Part shown: positions 1 through 10,248 of the stretch, piece after piece | Position numbering within the stretch: position 1 is the first letter of the stretch | Layout: each line of letters opens with the position of its first letter | Assembly: GCF_042453785.1 (NCBI RefSeq) | Contig: NC_091663.1 | Coordinates: 35,726,001-35,790,000, forward strand | Direction of reading: 5' to 3' | DNA length: 64,000 nucleotides | From: Malus domestica | Taxonomy: Eukaryota > Streptophyta > Magnoliopsida > Rosales > Rosaceae | Position numbers and translations under genes: made by a program | The notes under the pieces: generated by a model | What the model was told of the DNA's origin: nothing | Database searches by the model: none | Seen by the model: only the letters and a program-made list of their open reading frames with translations

Positions 1-1541
1 AGGACATATTCACTGACACCGAACTCTGCAGATTGACTGACTTCGTAAATGATCTCCACACGGCTGGACTTAATGGAGAGCTCTCAGGTAAAGGAATCCC
101 TTGTTTGTGAAACTCATCCAGGGTTCTATCTTGTTAAATGTGGTCTTGTAGATATCCATTTGTTCTTAAAAAAATTCGCTTCTGAAGTTTGAATGCGAAA
201 TCATTTCCATGTAGCTTTATCGAGGCTAACTCGATTTTTAACATAGGAAAGGCTACTCTAAGTTATCAGTATTCATTCAAGAATCTAACTCTTATCTTCT
301 TGACTGAATACAGGCGAGACCTTCATTTTGTTCAACAAGCAGGTTAAGGGAAACAGGAGAGAGCTGATTCAGTTTGGCGTTCCAATTTTCGGGCAGATCA
401 AGGAGGACACTACAAGTAATAACCGAAACTAGTAATGCATACTTGAACTATTTTATAAATGTCATTCAGTTTGTCAAATTCCGGACAGGGCCTTATACTA
501 AATACCGAAGCTAACTTTAATTTGTTTTTATAGACAATATAGGGCCGATTCCAGCTCTTCTCGAAGATGTGATTGATCATTTTGTACTATGGCAGTTAAT
601 TCCGGAGTATAAACGACCGAATGGTTGCATCATCAACTTCTTTGATGAGGTATTCTATGTTTTGCTTGCTGCATTGTCTTGTTACCGCCTCTGCTATTGT
701 TTACTAGGAACATAGCTGCAAAGAGGGCGCTTCACGGCATTGGTTTGTGTTATGAGTCTTTGTTTATGCAGTTTCATTTTAATTTAAGAGAGAAACAGTT
801 CTAATGGCAATCATTCTTTTGCAGGGAGAATATTCACAGCCATTCCTGAAACCACCCCATTTGGACCAGCCCATCGCCACTCTTCTCCTCTCTGAATCAG
901 CAATGGCTTTCGGGCGCACCCTTCTAAGCGATAATGATGGGAACTACAAGGGGCCGCTGATGCTATCGCTGAAACAAGGGTATGTACTCTTAGATCTTTC
1001 AGTTTCACGTATCTTTTCACGGTGATTGAAAAGCGAAAACGTTGAATGTTTTAACTTCTGCAGATCCCTTTTAGTCATGAGGGGAAACAGTGCTGACATG
1101 TCACGACACGTGATGTGTCCATCTCCAAACAGAAGGGTGAGCATTACATTCTTCAGAGTCCGAGTAGACTCCAACCAGTTCCAGTCGCCCCAAACTCCAA
1201 CCCACAATGGTGCCATGACTCTATGGCAACCCGGGATGGTGAGCCCATACGCGGTACCAGATGGAGCAGCTCTCAATGGTTATGAGGCAATGGATGTGAT
1301 GCCCAAATGGGGTGTCCTTCGTGCTCCAGTAGTCATGATAACCCCCGTTCGTCCCATGGTAATGAGCCCTCGAAAAGTTCCTCAAAGTGGTACCGGGGTT
1401 TTCTTGCCCTGGACCAGGGGGTCAAGAAAACCAGCAAAGCATCTTCCACCTCGCGCCCAAAAGGGACGGCTTATGGCACTCCCTTCCCCAGCAGAAACAC
1501 ATGTGGCAGATTCCACTTCTGAGCCCGGCATCAGTGTCTAA
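1..1541 (+). CDS. ALKBH10B: ALKBH10B-like 2-oxoglutarate/Fe(II) RNA demethylase, 3' part (5' end outside window)
   Basis: Family members are AlkB-type dioxygenases; Arabidopsis ALKBH10B removes N6-methyladenosine from mRNA and influences flowering. Five exons are visible: 1-87, 314-415, 534-649, 825-979 and 1064-1541, all with GT-AG borders and one continuous frame; the start lies upstream of the window. The fourth exon carries the Fe-binding H-x-D in PPHLDQPI. The fifth carries the distal His in MSRHVMC and the Arg-rich strand NRRVSITFFRV expected to hold 2-oxoglutarate. The C-terminal tail after about position 1200 is rich in Pro, Met and Arg, as is usual for the plant ALKBH9/10 group. The stop is TAA at 1539-1541, and the 3' UTR probably extends to about 1820. 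ALKBH10 versus ALKBH9 is inferred from overall resemblance, not from a tree. Confidence 0.85.
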
Positions 1542-1544
1542 CGG

Positions 1545-2828
1545 AAGAACGAAGGTCCGAAGTTAGCCAGAGGCAGCCCTGGGTCCAAAAACCATGTGAA
1601 TCAGCAGAGTTTGCGTTCACGTTCGCACTTGTGTTCTGCAGGAGTATTTTCTTGTTGTACAAACAGAGCCTAGGTGCTGTAAGATTAGGGTTGAAGGGGT
1701 GATTACAGTACTTTTTTCTTGGATGGTGTATGGCCTTCAGATTTAGTAGAGTATCAAAATTGTGGGGTGTGAATTTTAGCTCAAGTAAAAGGAGCTGAAT
1801 TTTGTATTATGTTGAAAGTTTTTTTAAACTATTTTATTCACATAGTCCTTCCTTCCGATTTATGGCCGCAAATTTTTTTATACAAGCGATATTTAGGTGA
1901 AGGGGATCCAAACACAAGACTTCCAGTGCAAGGACAAATGCGCTAAACCACGCTTCTTGCGGATTTAGGGCCATTACATTGAAACCAAGAGTGGAAAAAG
2001 AAACATAACACAACAAAAAAACTGACTGAAAACAATTATCGCAAATCCGTCCTTTTTAAATGATAAGAAAAACTAATGAAAATGGTTTGAAAACTTTTGA
2101 GTTTTAATCAAAAGGACAAAAATGTGTTGTAACTTGTAAGTGAATAATACCAAGAGTGACTTTTTAGATTAAAAATATTATTTTCGTTAAAAGTGAACCG
2201 TATCAGAAGTGTTACGTTAAAACTCCCATTATTATAATGGAGAGTTTTGAACGCTGAACCTAACCTATTTCTGTCAAAACAAAGGACTCTAAGGGGCATC
2301 AAGATCCTTCATCAGTGGGGAAAAATCTGCATGCTTTCGACATTACACTTATCAATATCAACGCACAGCTACTACTTACTGCACCAAGGAGTCAATAGAT
2401 GAAGGGGTTCGGTAGGCATACAAGCATATGCAACAACTTTCTCTTGGATGAGAAACGGCCAACTCTTTTGGCAGTATTAGAACCCATGGCTACGTTGTGG
2501 GCATCTGTTCAGTGCAAATGCCGCAGAAGGGACTGCATATAATTCACATTAAAAACGTGAAAACCGCGCTTCATAAGTAGATCTAGCACATGCTTTGGAA
2601 TGCATGTGGTTCGACACACCTCCTGATTTCCTTCGAGATGCGTTGCTTCAGTCGTGCTGTTTGATTAGGACATCTCTCGCACCAGGTGGAACAAGAGGGG
2701 GTCAGGTGGGACCGAAACACAGAAATTCTCGAGTTTTCACAAGACATGCCTATGACGTAGTTAGACGCTCCTACTAAGTCATTATCCAACAACATCTAAA
2801 TAAACTTTTGCTAAGGAAGTCTCAGATA
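1545..2828. other. Intergenic spacer with SINE-like remnant
   Basis: This stretch follows the ALKBH10B-like stop. The first 250 bases or so are probably 3' UTR. A possible tRNA-derived SINE lies at about 1873-1979 (separate entry). No coding exon or RNA gene could be recognised in the remainder; the short open frames lack codon bias and homology. Confidence 0.5.
1873..1979 (-). repeat. Possible tRNA-derived SINE remnant
   Basis: Read on the minus strand, the segment has a box-A-like GTGGTTTAGCGCATTTG, then a box-B-like TTTGGATCCCC about 40 bases later, and ends in a short A-rich tail (TATAAAAAAA). That is the layout of a tRNA-derived SINE. No target-site duplication was found, so the call is tentative. 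Confidence 0.35.
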
Positions 2829-2831
2829 TAA

Positions 2832-3100
2832 GGGTGCGTTTGGTACGCAGACGGAACGGAACGGAACGGGACGGGACGAAGGTGTAATTTTTGAAAAAAA
2901 CATGGGGTATATTTGTCTTAAAATGGTAAAACATTGCGTTCCACAAACGTGGAACAAACCCGTTCCAGGGGGGGAGGTGGAACGCAAAAACACTCAAAAT
3001 CTGTCCCGTGGAACAGCCCGTTCCACCCATTTTTGGCGCACCAAACGCGGGACGGAACGCCTCGTCCCGTTCCGTCCCGTCCCACGTACCAAACGCACCC
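2832..3100. mobile_element. Tourist-like (PIF/Harbinger) MITE, copy 1
   Basis: This 269-bp element has terminal inverted repeats GGGTGCGTTTGGTACG and CGTACCAAACGCACCC. It is flanked by a 3-bp target-site duplication TAA (2829-2831 and 3101-3103), the size and sequence expected for PIF/Harbinger-type MITEs. Inside each end are runs of the word GGAACGGGACGG or its complement. A second copy with the same architecture lies at 24457-24741. No coding capacity. Confidence 0.8.
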
Positions 3101-3260
3101 TAAGGGAACCTATTTGCATTTTAAACCAACTGATACAAAACAAAAGGGAAAATTTTAAAAGAATCCCCCCTTACATATATTACACTTAAAAAACAAATTG
3201 GGGGAGTACAAAAAATTTCGTGCCTAAATAGAACCAAGAACTTTCAAATTTACTTGCTAC

Positions 3261-4664
3261 TCAAGTTTTAGCTGGTACATCATCATCGTCATCCTCAATA
3301 TCCCAGCTTAAATCTTCTTCTTCTTCTTCAGCTGCAGTACTGAGCCGCTTTCGGAGCTCGGCTTTATCAGTAGGACTTCCACTTCCACCACCATGGCTAA
3401 CTTTTTTATCATCAATGCTGCTAAGATCCTCAATCTCATCCCACCCAAGGTCTTCTGCCTCCGGCGTTTCATTGTCTTTACCGGATTCAGCAGCCCCATT
3501 CTTCTTCCCTTCCACTGCCGCTTTCTCCTCCGATTTCAATGGTAAATCTTTCTTCCCGGAATCCCCTTCTACCTGCATTTTCTTTTTGGACTCCTTTTCG
3601 CCACTCAACTCCAAAGCACTACCCTTCTTCTGATCAACAACTTGAGATTCCCCAACAGGGCTGCTCTCTTCCATAACAATCTTTTGCTCAGAATCTTTGC
3701 TGACCAATTCGCTATTCGCGGCTAAATCGCCCTTCTTCAACACCACATTAGTCTCTTCACTAACACTGCTCCCCTCTCCCACATTATTGGAACTCTTCTC
3801 TCCAACCTCATTCCCAACCCTCAAGTCCTCAACTCTCCCATCTTTACCAGAACCTTCAGCAGCTACTTCAGTACTTTTCCCCGAATTCTCTTTCGACACC
3901 ACATTGCTCACATTGTCATCATACTCATCATCATCAACATCCCAACTTAACTCCTCATCCTCCTCAACAGAAATCGCCCGCTTAACGAGATTCACTCTCA
4001 CTTCCTCAGCCTGCCTCAGCTTATGAACCCTATAAAAGTAACTACACCAAAAGCTTTCGTGATCAACGCTATTCGAAACAACACTTTTGTAAATCCCCTC
4101 CATAGCTCCGTTTTCTTTGAAAAGCCTCCCAATTTCTTCACCTTTCTCCTCCAAATCAAACCCAGATTTCCATTTTTCGTAATCATCCAAATCCTCAGGC
4201 TCCTCGCAGTAAGTGCTAGGGTCACCCTGAATCGCACGCACCTGAGCGTCAAACCTACTGTACCGTTTCGAATTCAAGCCCTGCTGAGAGCTAAAGCTTT
4301 GATCTTTGGCATCGGAGGAATCCGCTTCGTCGTCGGCAAGGATCGCGTCCTTGCCCTGAGCGATGATCTCGGCCGTCCCTTTCAGCACTGTGTTCCCGAA
4401 CTTGTCGATGACGTGCCCCACCGTCTCCAACGACCCCTGAGCCACCTCCATCTCTTTCTTCAGACCCGACCCGAATTCCTGCAGGTCGCGGCGGTATGTC
4501 TCAATCACCGACTCGGATTTGGTCGCTAGGGTTTTGATCAGATCGCCGAAATTCCATCCGCCGGTGTTGCCGGTACGGTTGGGATTGGGTTGGGTCGTTG
4601 GGGATTCGGATTCGGGGTAGGAGGGATCTGGGTCGTCGGAGAATACGGATTTGAAGAAATTCAT
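3261..4664 (-). CDS. BSD-domain-containing protein
   Basis: This single-exon gene encodes 467 aa. The BSD domain (named for BTF2-like, synapse-associated and DOS2-like proteins) occupies roughly residues 136-216. It shows the diagnostic hydrophobic pattern ending in the FW pair at 205-206, followed by CSYFYR. An amphipathic stretch at residues 40-110 precedes it. The region after 230 is acidic and low complexity, with two similar blocks (EELSWDVDDD near 238 and EEDLSWDIEDDDDD at the C terminus). The start at 4664 was chosen because MNFFKSVFSD begins the conserved N terminus; an upstream in-frame ATG at 4781 would add a low-complexity leader across the GA-rich 5' UTR. Biochemical function is not established for this plant subfamily. 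In Arabidopsis a BSD gene adjoins RRP4, and RRP4 is also nearby here. Confidence 0.88.
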   Translation of the reverse strand: MNFFKSVFSDDPDPSYPESESPTTQPNPNRTGNTGGWNFGDLIKTLATKSESVIETYRRDLQEFGSGLKKEMEVAQGSLETVGHVIDKFGNTVLKGTAEIIAQGKDAILADDEADSSDAKDQSFSSQQGLNSKRYSRFDAQVRAIQGDPSTYCEEPEDLDDYEKWKSGFDLEEKGEEIGRLFKENGAMEGIYKSVVSNSVDHESFWCSYFYRVHKLRQAEEVRVNLVKRAISVEEDEELSWDVDDDEYDDNVSNVVSKENSGKSTEVAAEGSGKDGRVEDLRVGNEVGEKSSNNVGEGSSVSEETNVVLKKGDLAANSELVSKDSEQKIVMEESSPVGESQVVDQKKGSALELSGEKESKKKMQVEGDSGKKDLPLKSEEKAAVEGKKNGAAESGKDNETPEAEDLGWDEIEDLSSIDDKKVSHGGGSGSPTDKAELRKRLSTAAEEEEEDLSWDIEDDDDDVPAKT

Positions 4665-4710
4665 GGAGGAAAATTTGGGAAAGCAGAGGGATTGGGAATT
4701 ACCAGAAAAT

Positions 4711-4732
4711 TGGAGAGAGAGAGAGAGAGAGA
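4711..4732 (+). repeat. (GA)n microsatellite in BSD gene 5' UTR
   Basis: An uninterrupted GA dinucleotide run lies about 50 bases upstream of the BSD start codon, so it reads as (CT)n on the coding strand. Pyrimidine-rich CT tracts are common in plant 5' leaders. Confidence 0.8.
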
Positions 4733-4781
4733 GATGGGAATTTAGGAATGTTAACGTGCGCTTGAAGTGTAGAGCGCACAT

Positions 4782-5521
4782 CAGTGAGTTGGCTCAAGTG
4801 TGGGCTTTAACTACGCAGATGGGTCCAACATAAAGAATGGACTGGAGGCCCAATTATTTGAATGGACTGTGTGCCTAATTCTTTGTGATAGACCCAACAT
4901 TGAGCAAGACCCACCTATCAAGCAGGGACGACGGTAGAGCGTAGTGATATTATCGAAAGCTGTGACTTAGCCTAAGCTTCTCACCTCCTCTTGAGTATAA
5001 ATATATCTTTGTATCAAAAATATTAAAAATAAAAAATAATGTTGTTAAGTTATTGGATGAATAACATGTTAATTGTCCCAAGAACTCGAATCGACACGAA
5101 GGTCTGACACCTTCATGTCGGATCTTCCCCGTATGGGGTTGTACCGTAAGTTCCATGAGTTGGGTTGTTAGGCTATTAAAGTAGCATCGTCTAGCACAAT
5201 GAAAAGTCTATCAAGAGACCCCTCCAAGATATTTGTGGATTTGTGGATATATCTGTAATTTTCATCGCATACAGTTTATACTTGTCGAAATAAAATGGCA
5301 CATACTAAAAACGAGTCTGTATTTAACTGACTAATATATACGTATGATGTATAAATCGTAGCAAAAAATGCTAGAAAGACTACATTTTATAGACCACATT
5401 TAAATCATCGCTCTAATAGAGATGAGACACCAAATTTTATATGTAGGAGCATTACCCTAATCACAATTCCTAAGATTTGTTAAAAAGTCGTGCAGTGCAG
5501 GAGAAGCTTAATAGTAAGCAG
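4782..5521. other. Intergenic: BSD promoter side and copia target site
   Basis: No gene was recognised. The stretch lies upstream of the BSD gene and ends with AGCAG (5517-5521), the left target-site duplication of the copia element. AT-rich blocks at 5020-5050 and 5320-5460 show no clear structure. Confidence 0.5.
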
Positions 5522-5925
5522 TGATAAACCTACATTTCCTCCAGGTCAGCACACCACTCCATGTCAGCAATCCATGCAGTTCGATCTACCTGAGTCATGT
5601 GCTGCTAAGCCATGTGCTGCTGACTTGACCTGAGTCATATGCTGCTAAGCCATGTGCTGCTGACTTGAAATGATTACTCTAAATGGAAGCCATGAGACCT
5701 TGTCGAAGATGCTGATGAAGATGGACAGAAGAATATTGTATAAACTCACACAGCTAGACAAACACTTTCTGGTAGTTGTTTATTGCATGCGTGACCTTTA
5801 TTATTGCATGCGTGTATGTAAATCTTGTATAAAGAACATGCTGCTGTTGAAGAGCAGCAAGGACTGAATTCAATTGAGTTGAGTTTATGAAATCAGTCTC
5901 TATAAACCTAGTTTAAATTCTTTCA
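5522..5925 (+). repeat. 5' LTR of the copia element
   Basis: The LTR is 404 bp, TG...CA. It contains a 40-bp direct tandem duplication (5589-5628 and 5629-5668) and a TATAAA at about 5828 that could serve as core promoter. The only difference found from the 3' LTR is A versus G in the second 40-bp unit (CATATG here, CATGTG there). A 65-codon open frame inside it also occurs in the 3' LTR and is not a gene. Confidence 0.97.
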
Positions 5926-5940
5926 TGGTATCAAAAAGCT
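5926..5940 (+). other. Primer-binding site of the copia element
   Basis: TGGTATCAAAAAGCT starts directly after the LTR end. The TGGTATCA core matches the usual plant copia PBS, complementary to the 3' end of initiator Met-tRNA. Confidence 0.85.
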
Positions 5941-5973
5941 GAAAGTCTCACGACACAACCATTTTTTTTTTCC

Positions 5974-6972
5974 ATGGCTTCTCAATTTACTTCTCTTACC
6001 CTCCCAAATGCCTCCCATTTTCTCACCATCAAACTTGATCGTACCAACTACCCCCTTTGGCAAGCTCAAATGCTTCCACTTCTTCGTAGCCGAAACCTTG
6101 TTTCCTTTATCGATGGAACCAGTCCATGTCCTTCTGCATTCTTGAAAGATGCGAATGGTAACCTCACTGACGCAGTCAATCCTGCGTTTGAAATCTGGGT
6201 TCAACAAGATGCCACAGTCCTGTCGTGGATTAACTCCTCTGTTCACCCAACTATTCGTGCTGCCTTAATTGGGAAAACTAGCTCCCATTCTGCCTGGACG
6301 ACCTTACGTGACCGCTATGCTTCGCAGTCCACCGGTCGTCTCCTTCAGCTTCGTAGTGAGCTGATGAATACTCATCGAGGTGACTCTTCCATTTCTGAAT
6401 TCTTGGATAAGATTAATTGTCTTGCAGATACTCTCTCTCTCTCTGGTGCTCCCGTTTCAGATTCGGACATCGTTGCCATCATTCTTAATAATGTTGGTCC
6501 TGCTTATGAAAGCACGGTTGCCTCCGCCCAAGCCCGTCACGAGGCGATTACGTACAGTGCTTTGGAAGCACTCATTCTTGGTGCTGAACGCCGCCAGAAA
6601 ATGCATTCTGCTTTCACTGCAGATACCGGCCCTACTGCATTTGCAGCCACCCGTAATGGTGGTCGTCCATCTCCTCCCTTTAGAGGCCGTGGCTCCTCCT
6701 CCGGGCTTCGAGGTCGTGGCAATGGCGGTCGTAGCTCATTTTCCCGTCACGGATCATCCCATGGCTCTCCATCTCGCCAACCTGATGGCCTCCTTGGTCC
6801 TGCTCCCTCTCAGACCTCCTTTCCTAATGGCAGGCTTCAATGCCAAATTTGTACTCGCTATGGCCATTCCGCAATTGACTGCTACAACCGTCTTAACATG
6901 TCCTATGAAGGGTGCGTTCCAGCACCAAAGCTTCAGGCTTATGCTGCCAGTGCTCCCACAATCCAGAATTAG
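5974..6972 (+). CDS. gag: Copia Gag polyprotein (332 aa), ends at TAG before pol
   Basis: Gag is the structural protein of the retrotransposon particle. The N-terminal part has the plant copia Gag signature (LTIKLDRTNYPLWQAQ near residues 17-32). A basic Gly/Ser/Arg-rich stretch at about 230-265 precedes a CCHC zinc knuckle with C290, C293, H298 and C303. The reading frame stops at TAG 6970-6972, and the pol frame continues in exactly the same phase at 6973. Either Gag is made alone with occasional read-through, or one base change broke a single gag-pol frame. Tryptophan is common at this position in relatives, and TGG differs from TAG by one base. Confidence 0.93.
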   Translation: MASQFTSLTLPNASHFLTIKLDRTNYPLWQAQMLPLLRSRNLVSFIDGTSPCPSAFLKDANGNLTDAVNPAFEIWVQQDATVLSWINSSVHPTIRAALIGKTSSHSAWTTLRDRYASQSTGRLLQLRSELMNTHRGDSSISEFLDKINCLADTLSLSGAPVSDSDIVAIILNNVGPAYESTVASAQARHEAITYSALEALILGAERRQKMHSAFTADTGPTAFAATRNGGRPSPPFRGRGSSSGLRGRGNGGRSSFSRHGSSHGSPSRQPDGLLGPAPSQTSFPNGRLQCQICTRYGHSAIDCYNRLNMSYEGCVPAPKLQAYAASAPTIQN

Positions 6973-9900
6973 CTTTTCGATTCTGGAGCCAATGCCCACA
7001 TAACTAATGATCCTGCTCAGGTGACGAATGCTCGACCATATCACGGTACTGATCAAGTGAATGGCGTCGTTGGAGGAACAGGTTTGAAAATCTCTCATGT
7101 TGGTAACACTTGCATTCGTACACCCCAAGCCTTTTTTCATCTCCCAAACACATTACTTTGCCCTAATGCATCCACTAATATCATTTCCATTCATCGCTTC
7201 ACCACTGATAATAATTGTTCTCTAACTTTATTCCCACACGCCTATCGTGTTCAGGACCTTCACACGGGGAAGATGCTTTTCCACGGCCGGAGTAACAATG
7301 GATTCTACCCCTTCTCAACAGTTTCATCATGCACTAAAGGAGTCTCTGCATTCCTAGGTGCTAGGGTGTCCAATTCCATTTGGCACTCTAGATTAGGTCA
7401 TCCATCTTTTCATGTTTTGCAAAATTTAATTTCTAGCAATAAGTTGCCTATCAATGGCGTTGTAACAAGAGCATTTTGTCAGTCTTGCCCTCTGGGCAAA
7501 AGTCACAAGTTACCTTTTAGTTTATCTAATTCAAAATCGTCATTTCCTTTGCAATTGGTCCATTCAGATGTATGGACTTCTCCTACTGTTTCAATTAATG
7601 GTTTTAAATACTATGTAGTTTTTATCGATGATTTCTCTCGATATTCTTGGTTGTATCCATTAAAATTCAAATCTGATGTCTTTTCTACATTTGTTGCTTT
7701 CAAGAAATTAGTTGAAAATATGTTTAATACCACCATTAAATCTTTTCAAACTGACGGGGGAGGTGAGTATCTTAGTAACAATTTCAAAGCTTTCTTGACT
7801 CATCATGGTATTCATCATCGCTTATCTTGCCCACATCATCCTGAACAAAATGGAATTTCAGAGCGTAAACATCGCCATCTTGTTGAAACTGGCCTCACTC
7901 TTCTTGCCCATTCCTCATTTCCCACATCCTTTTGGGATGATGCATTTCATACCGCCAATTATTTGATAAATCGTTTACCCACTAAAGTTTTACATAATGA
8001 CTCTCCCTTTCAAAAACTCTTTCACAAATCTCCTCAATATGATTTCCTAAAGGTTTTTGGGTGTGCATGTTTTCCATATTTTCGACCATATAATAGTAAT
8101 AAACTTCAGTTTCGTTCCAAACGTTGTGTTTTTCTTGGCTACTCTTTAAATCACCAAGGTTATAGATGTCTTGACATGTCTACAGGAAAAATTTTTGTGT
8201 CTCGTCATGTTGTATTTGATGAAACTTGTTTCCCATATAAAGAATCCATTACTCCCGTGTCTCCATCACCAACCATTTCCACCGACACTATGACATTAGA
8301 CATAGGTCCATCCCTCCCATACCGCCCACAGTCACCTCCCATCCCTCCTAACCCTACTCCACCACCTCTACCCTCAACCGTCACTCCCACGCCTACTCCT
8401 CCCTTAATATTACCTATCCCTACTCCCCCTATATCCACTCCTCTAGGACCCACGAATGCAAGTCACATTCCTTCTACATCCTCTTCTTCTCAGAGGATCC
8501 TTCCACCTACTCATTCTATGACCACACGTGCCAAGGATGGGATTCACAAACCTAATCCCAAATATGCATTTACTTCTACTGTCACTAATCTTGTGCTTGA
8601 GCCTACTTGTTTTACCCAGGCTAACAAATCTCCAGAATGGCGCCAGGCCATGGCAGAAGAGTTTACTGCCCTCTTACGCACTGGAACATGGTCATTGGTT
8701 CCCTTTGTTCCCTCCATGAATGTGCTTCCCAATAAATGGGTATATCGGATCAAACGGCATTCTGATGGTTCAATACAGCGGTATAAGGCTCGATTAGTCG
8801 CCAATGGCTATCACCAACAAGATGGTATTGATTATGACGAGACGTTCAGTCCGGTAGTTACTCATGCAACCATTCGCCTCGTCCTCTCAGTTGCTCTTCA
8901 CTTCAACTGGCCTATCAGACAACTTGATGTTCAGAATGCTTTCTTACATGGTTCTTTAGCAGAGGTTGTTTATATGCGGCAGCCTGTAGGATTTGTGGAC
9001 TCTCAGTTTCCAAATCATGTCTGTCGCTTGCACAAATCACTATATGGTCTCAAACAGGCACCCCGTGCCTGGTTTCAATGTTTCTCCCACCATCTTGAAG
9101 ATCTAGGGTTTCAGGCATCCCTCGCAGATTCGTCGTTGTTCACATATTTTAATGGGTCCACTGTCATTTACTTATTGATCTACGTTGATGACATCCTTGT
9201 TACGGGTAATAACCCTTCTCATATCTCTCAGCTTATTCAACAACTTGGTCAAAAGTTCTCCATGAAGGACTTAGGTCCTTTGCATTATTTTCTGGGCATG
9301 GAAATTCAGCGGACACCCACTGCCATGTATCTTACTCAATCCAAGTACATCCTGGACCTTCTCAAAAAGACAAATATGTGTGATGCAAAACCTCTCACCA
9401 CTCCCGCTACCACTGGACGCAAGTTAAGTCTCTATGAAGGTGAACCTTTATCTGATGGCACACTTTTTCGGAGTATCGTTGGCGCTCTCCAATACCTTCT
9501 CTTCACGAGACCGGATATTCCTTTCGCCGTCAATCAGGTCTGTCAATATATGCATTCTCCCACCACTACTCACTGGGCTGCTGTAAAACGCATACTTCGA
9601 TACTTGAAAGCCACTCCTGATCACGGCATTGTTTATAAACCTAGCTCTCTCACCCTCACTGCCTTTGCTGATGCCGATTATGCCGGGGATCCTGACGATC
9701 GGTGCTCAACTGGGGGTTATTGCATTTTTCTGGGTGATAATCTCGTCTCTTGGAGCTCCAAGAAACAGCGCGGGGTGTCTCGATCCAGCACTGAGGCCGA
9801 GTACAGACAGCTGGCTTATACGGCAGCCACTTTATCTTGGTTCCGCCATATCTTTCGTGACCTGCACCTTTCTCTTTCTCCACCACGGTTGTGGTGCGAC

Positions 9901-10248
9901 AATATCAGTGCCCTTGCTGTTGCCTCTAATCCTGTATATCAGGCGCGAATGCGACACGTTGAAGTTGACTACCACTACGTTCGCGAAAAGGTCGTCCGCA
10001 AAGAACTACAAGTTGGCTATGTTGCCACTGCTGATCAAATTGCAGACTTTCTCACCAAAGGTCTGTCCTCTCCTCGTTTCCGTTATCTACTCTCCAAGCT
10101 TCTCGTGCGTCCACGCCCGCTTCGCTTGCGGGGGCGTGATAAACCTACATTTCCTCCAGGTCAGCACACCACTCCATGTCAGCAATCCATGCAGTTCGAT
10201 CTACCTGAGTCATGTGCTGCTAAGCCATGTGCTGCTGACTTGACCTGA
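6973..10248 (+). CDS. pol: Copia Pol: protease, integrase, reverse transcriptase, RNase H
   Basis: Pol has no start codon of its own; it continues gag in frame after the TAG. The aspartic protease motif DSGA is at 6979-6990. The integrase zinc-binding region (HHCC) is around 7380-7510, and the catalytic triad is D at 7567, D at 7753 and E at 7861. A Pro-rich linker at about 8270-8460 precedes the reverse transcriptase, whose YVDD active site is at 9181-9192. RNase H has the ADADY motif near 9667 and STEAEY near 9784. No internal stop or frameshift was seen over about 1090 codons. The frame ends at 10246-10248, inside the 3' LTR, so the last 37 codons lie in LTR sequence. Confidence 0.95.
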   Translation, partial: LFDSGANAHITNDPAQVTNARPYHGTDQVNGVVGGTGLKISHVGNTCIRTPQAFFHLPNTLLCPNASTNIISIHRFTTDNNCSLTLFPHAYRVQDLHTGKMLFHGRSNNGFYPFSTVSSCTKGVSAFLGARVSNSIWHSRLGHPSFHVLQNLISSNKLPINGVVTRAFCQSCPLGKSHKLPFSLSNSKSSFPLQLVHSDVWTSPTVSINGFKYYVVFIDDFSRYSWLYPLKFKSDVFSTFVAFKKLVENMFNTTIKSFQTDGGGEYLSNNFKAFLTHHGIHHRLSCPHHPEQNGISERKHRHLVETGLTLLAHSSFPTSFWDDAFHTANYLINRLPTKVLHNDSPFQKLFHKSPQYDFLKVFGCACFPYFRPYNSNKLQFRSKRCVFLGYSLNHQGYRCLDMSTGKIFVSRHVVFDETCFPYKESITPVSPSPTISTDTMTLDIGPSLPYRPQSPPIPPNPTPPPLPSTVTPTPTPPLILPIPTPPISTPLGPTNASHIPSTSSSSQRILPPTHSMTTRAKDGIHKPNPKYAFTSTVTNLVLEPTCFTQANKSPEWRQAMAEEFTALLRTGTWSLVPFVPSMNVLPNKWVYRIKRHSDGSIQRYKARLVANGYHQQDGIDYDETFSPVVTHATIRLVLSVALHFNWPIRQLDVQNAFLHGSLAEVVYMRQPVGFVDSQFPNHVCRLHKSLYGLKQAPRAWFQCFSHHLEDLGFQASLADSSLFTYFNGSTVIYLLIYVDDILVTGNNPSHISQLIQQLGQKFSMKDLGPLHYFLGMEIQRTPTAMYLTQSKYILDLLKKTNMCDAKPLTTPATTGRKLSLYEGEPLSDGTLFRSIVGALQYLLFTRPDIPFAVNQVCQYMHSPTTTHWAAVKRILRYLKATPDHGIVYKPSSLTLTAFADADYAGDPDDRCSTGGYCIFLGDNLVSWSSKKQRGVSRSSTEAEYRQLAYTAATLSWFRHIFRDLHLSLSPPRLWCDNISALAVASNPVYQARMRHVEVDYHYVREKVVRKELQVGYVATADQIADFLTKGLSSPRFRYLLSKLLVRPRPLRLRGRDKPTFPPGQHTTPCQQSMQFDLPESCAAKPCAADLT

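Noticed and set aside
5670-5867. 65-codon open frame in the 5' LTR, identical to one at 10285-10482
   Set aside because: Both lie wholly inside the copia LTRs; the identity comes from LTR duplication, and there is no protein family match or codon bias.
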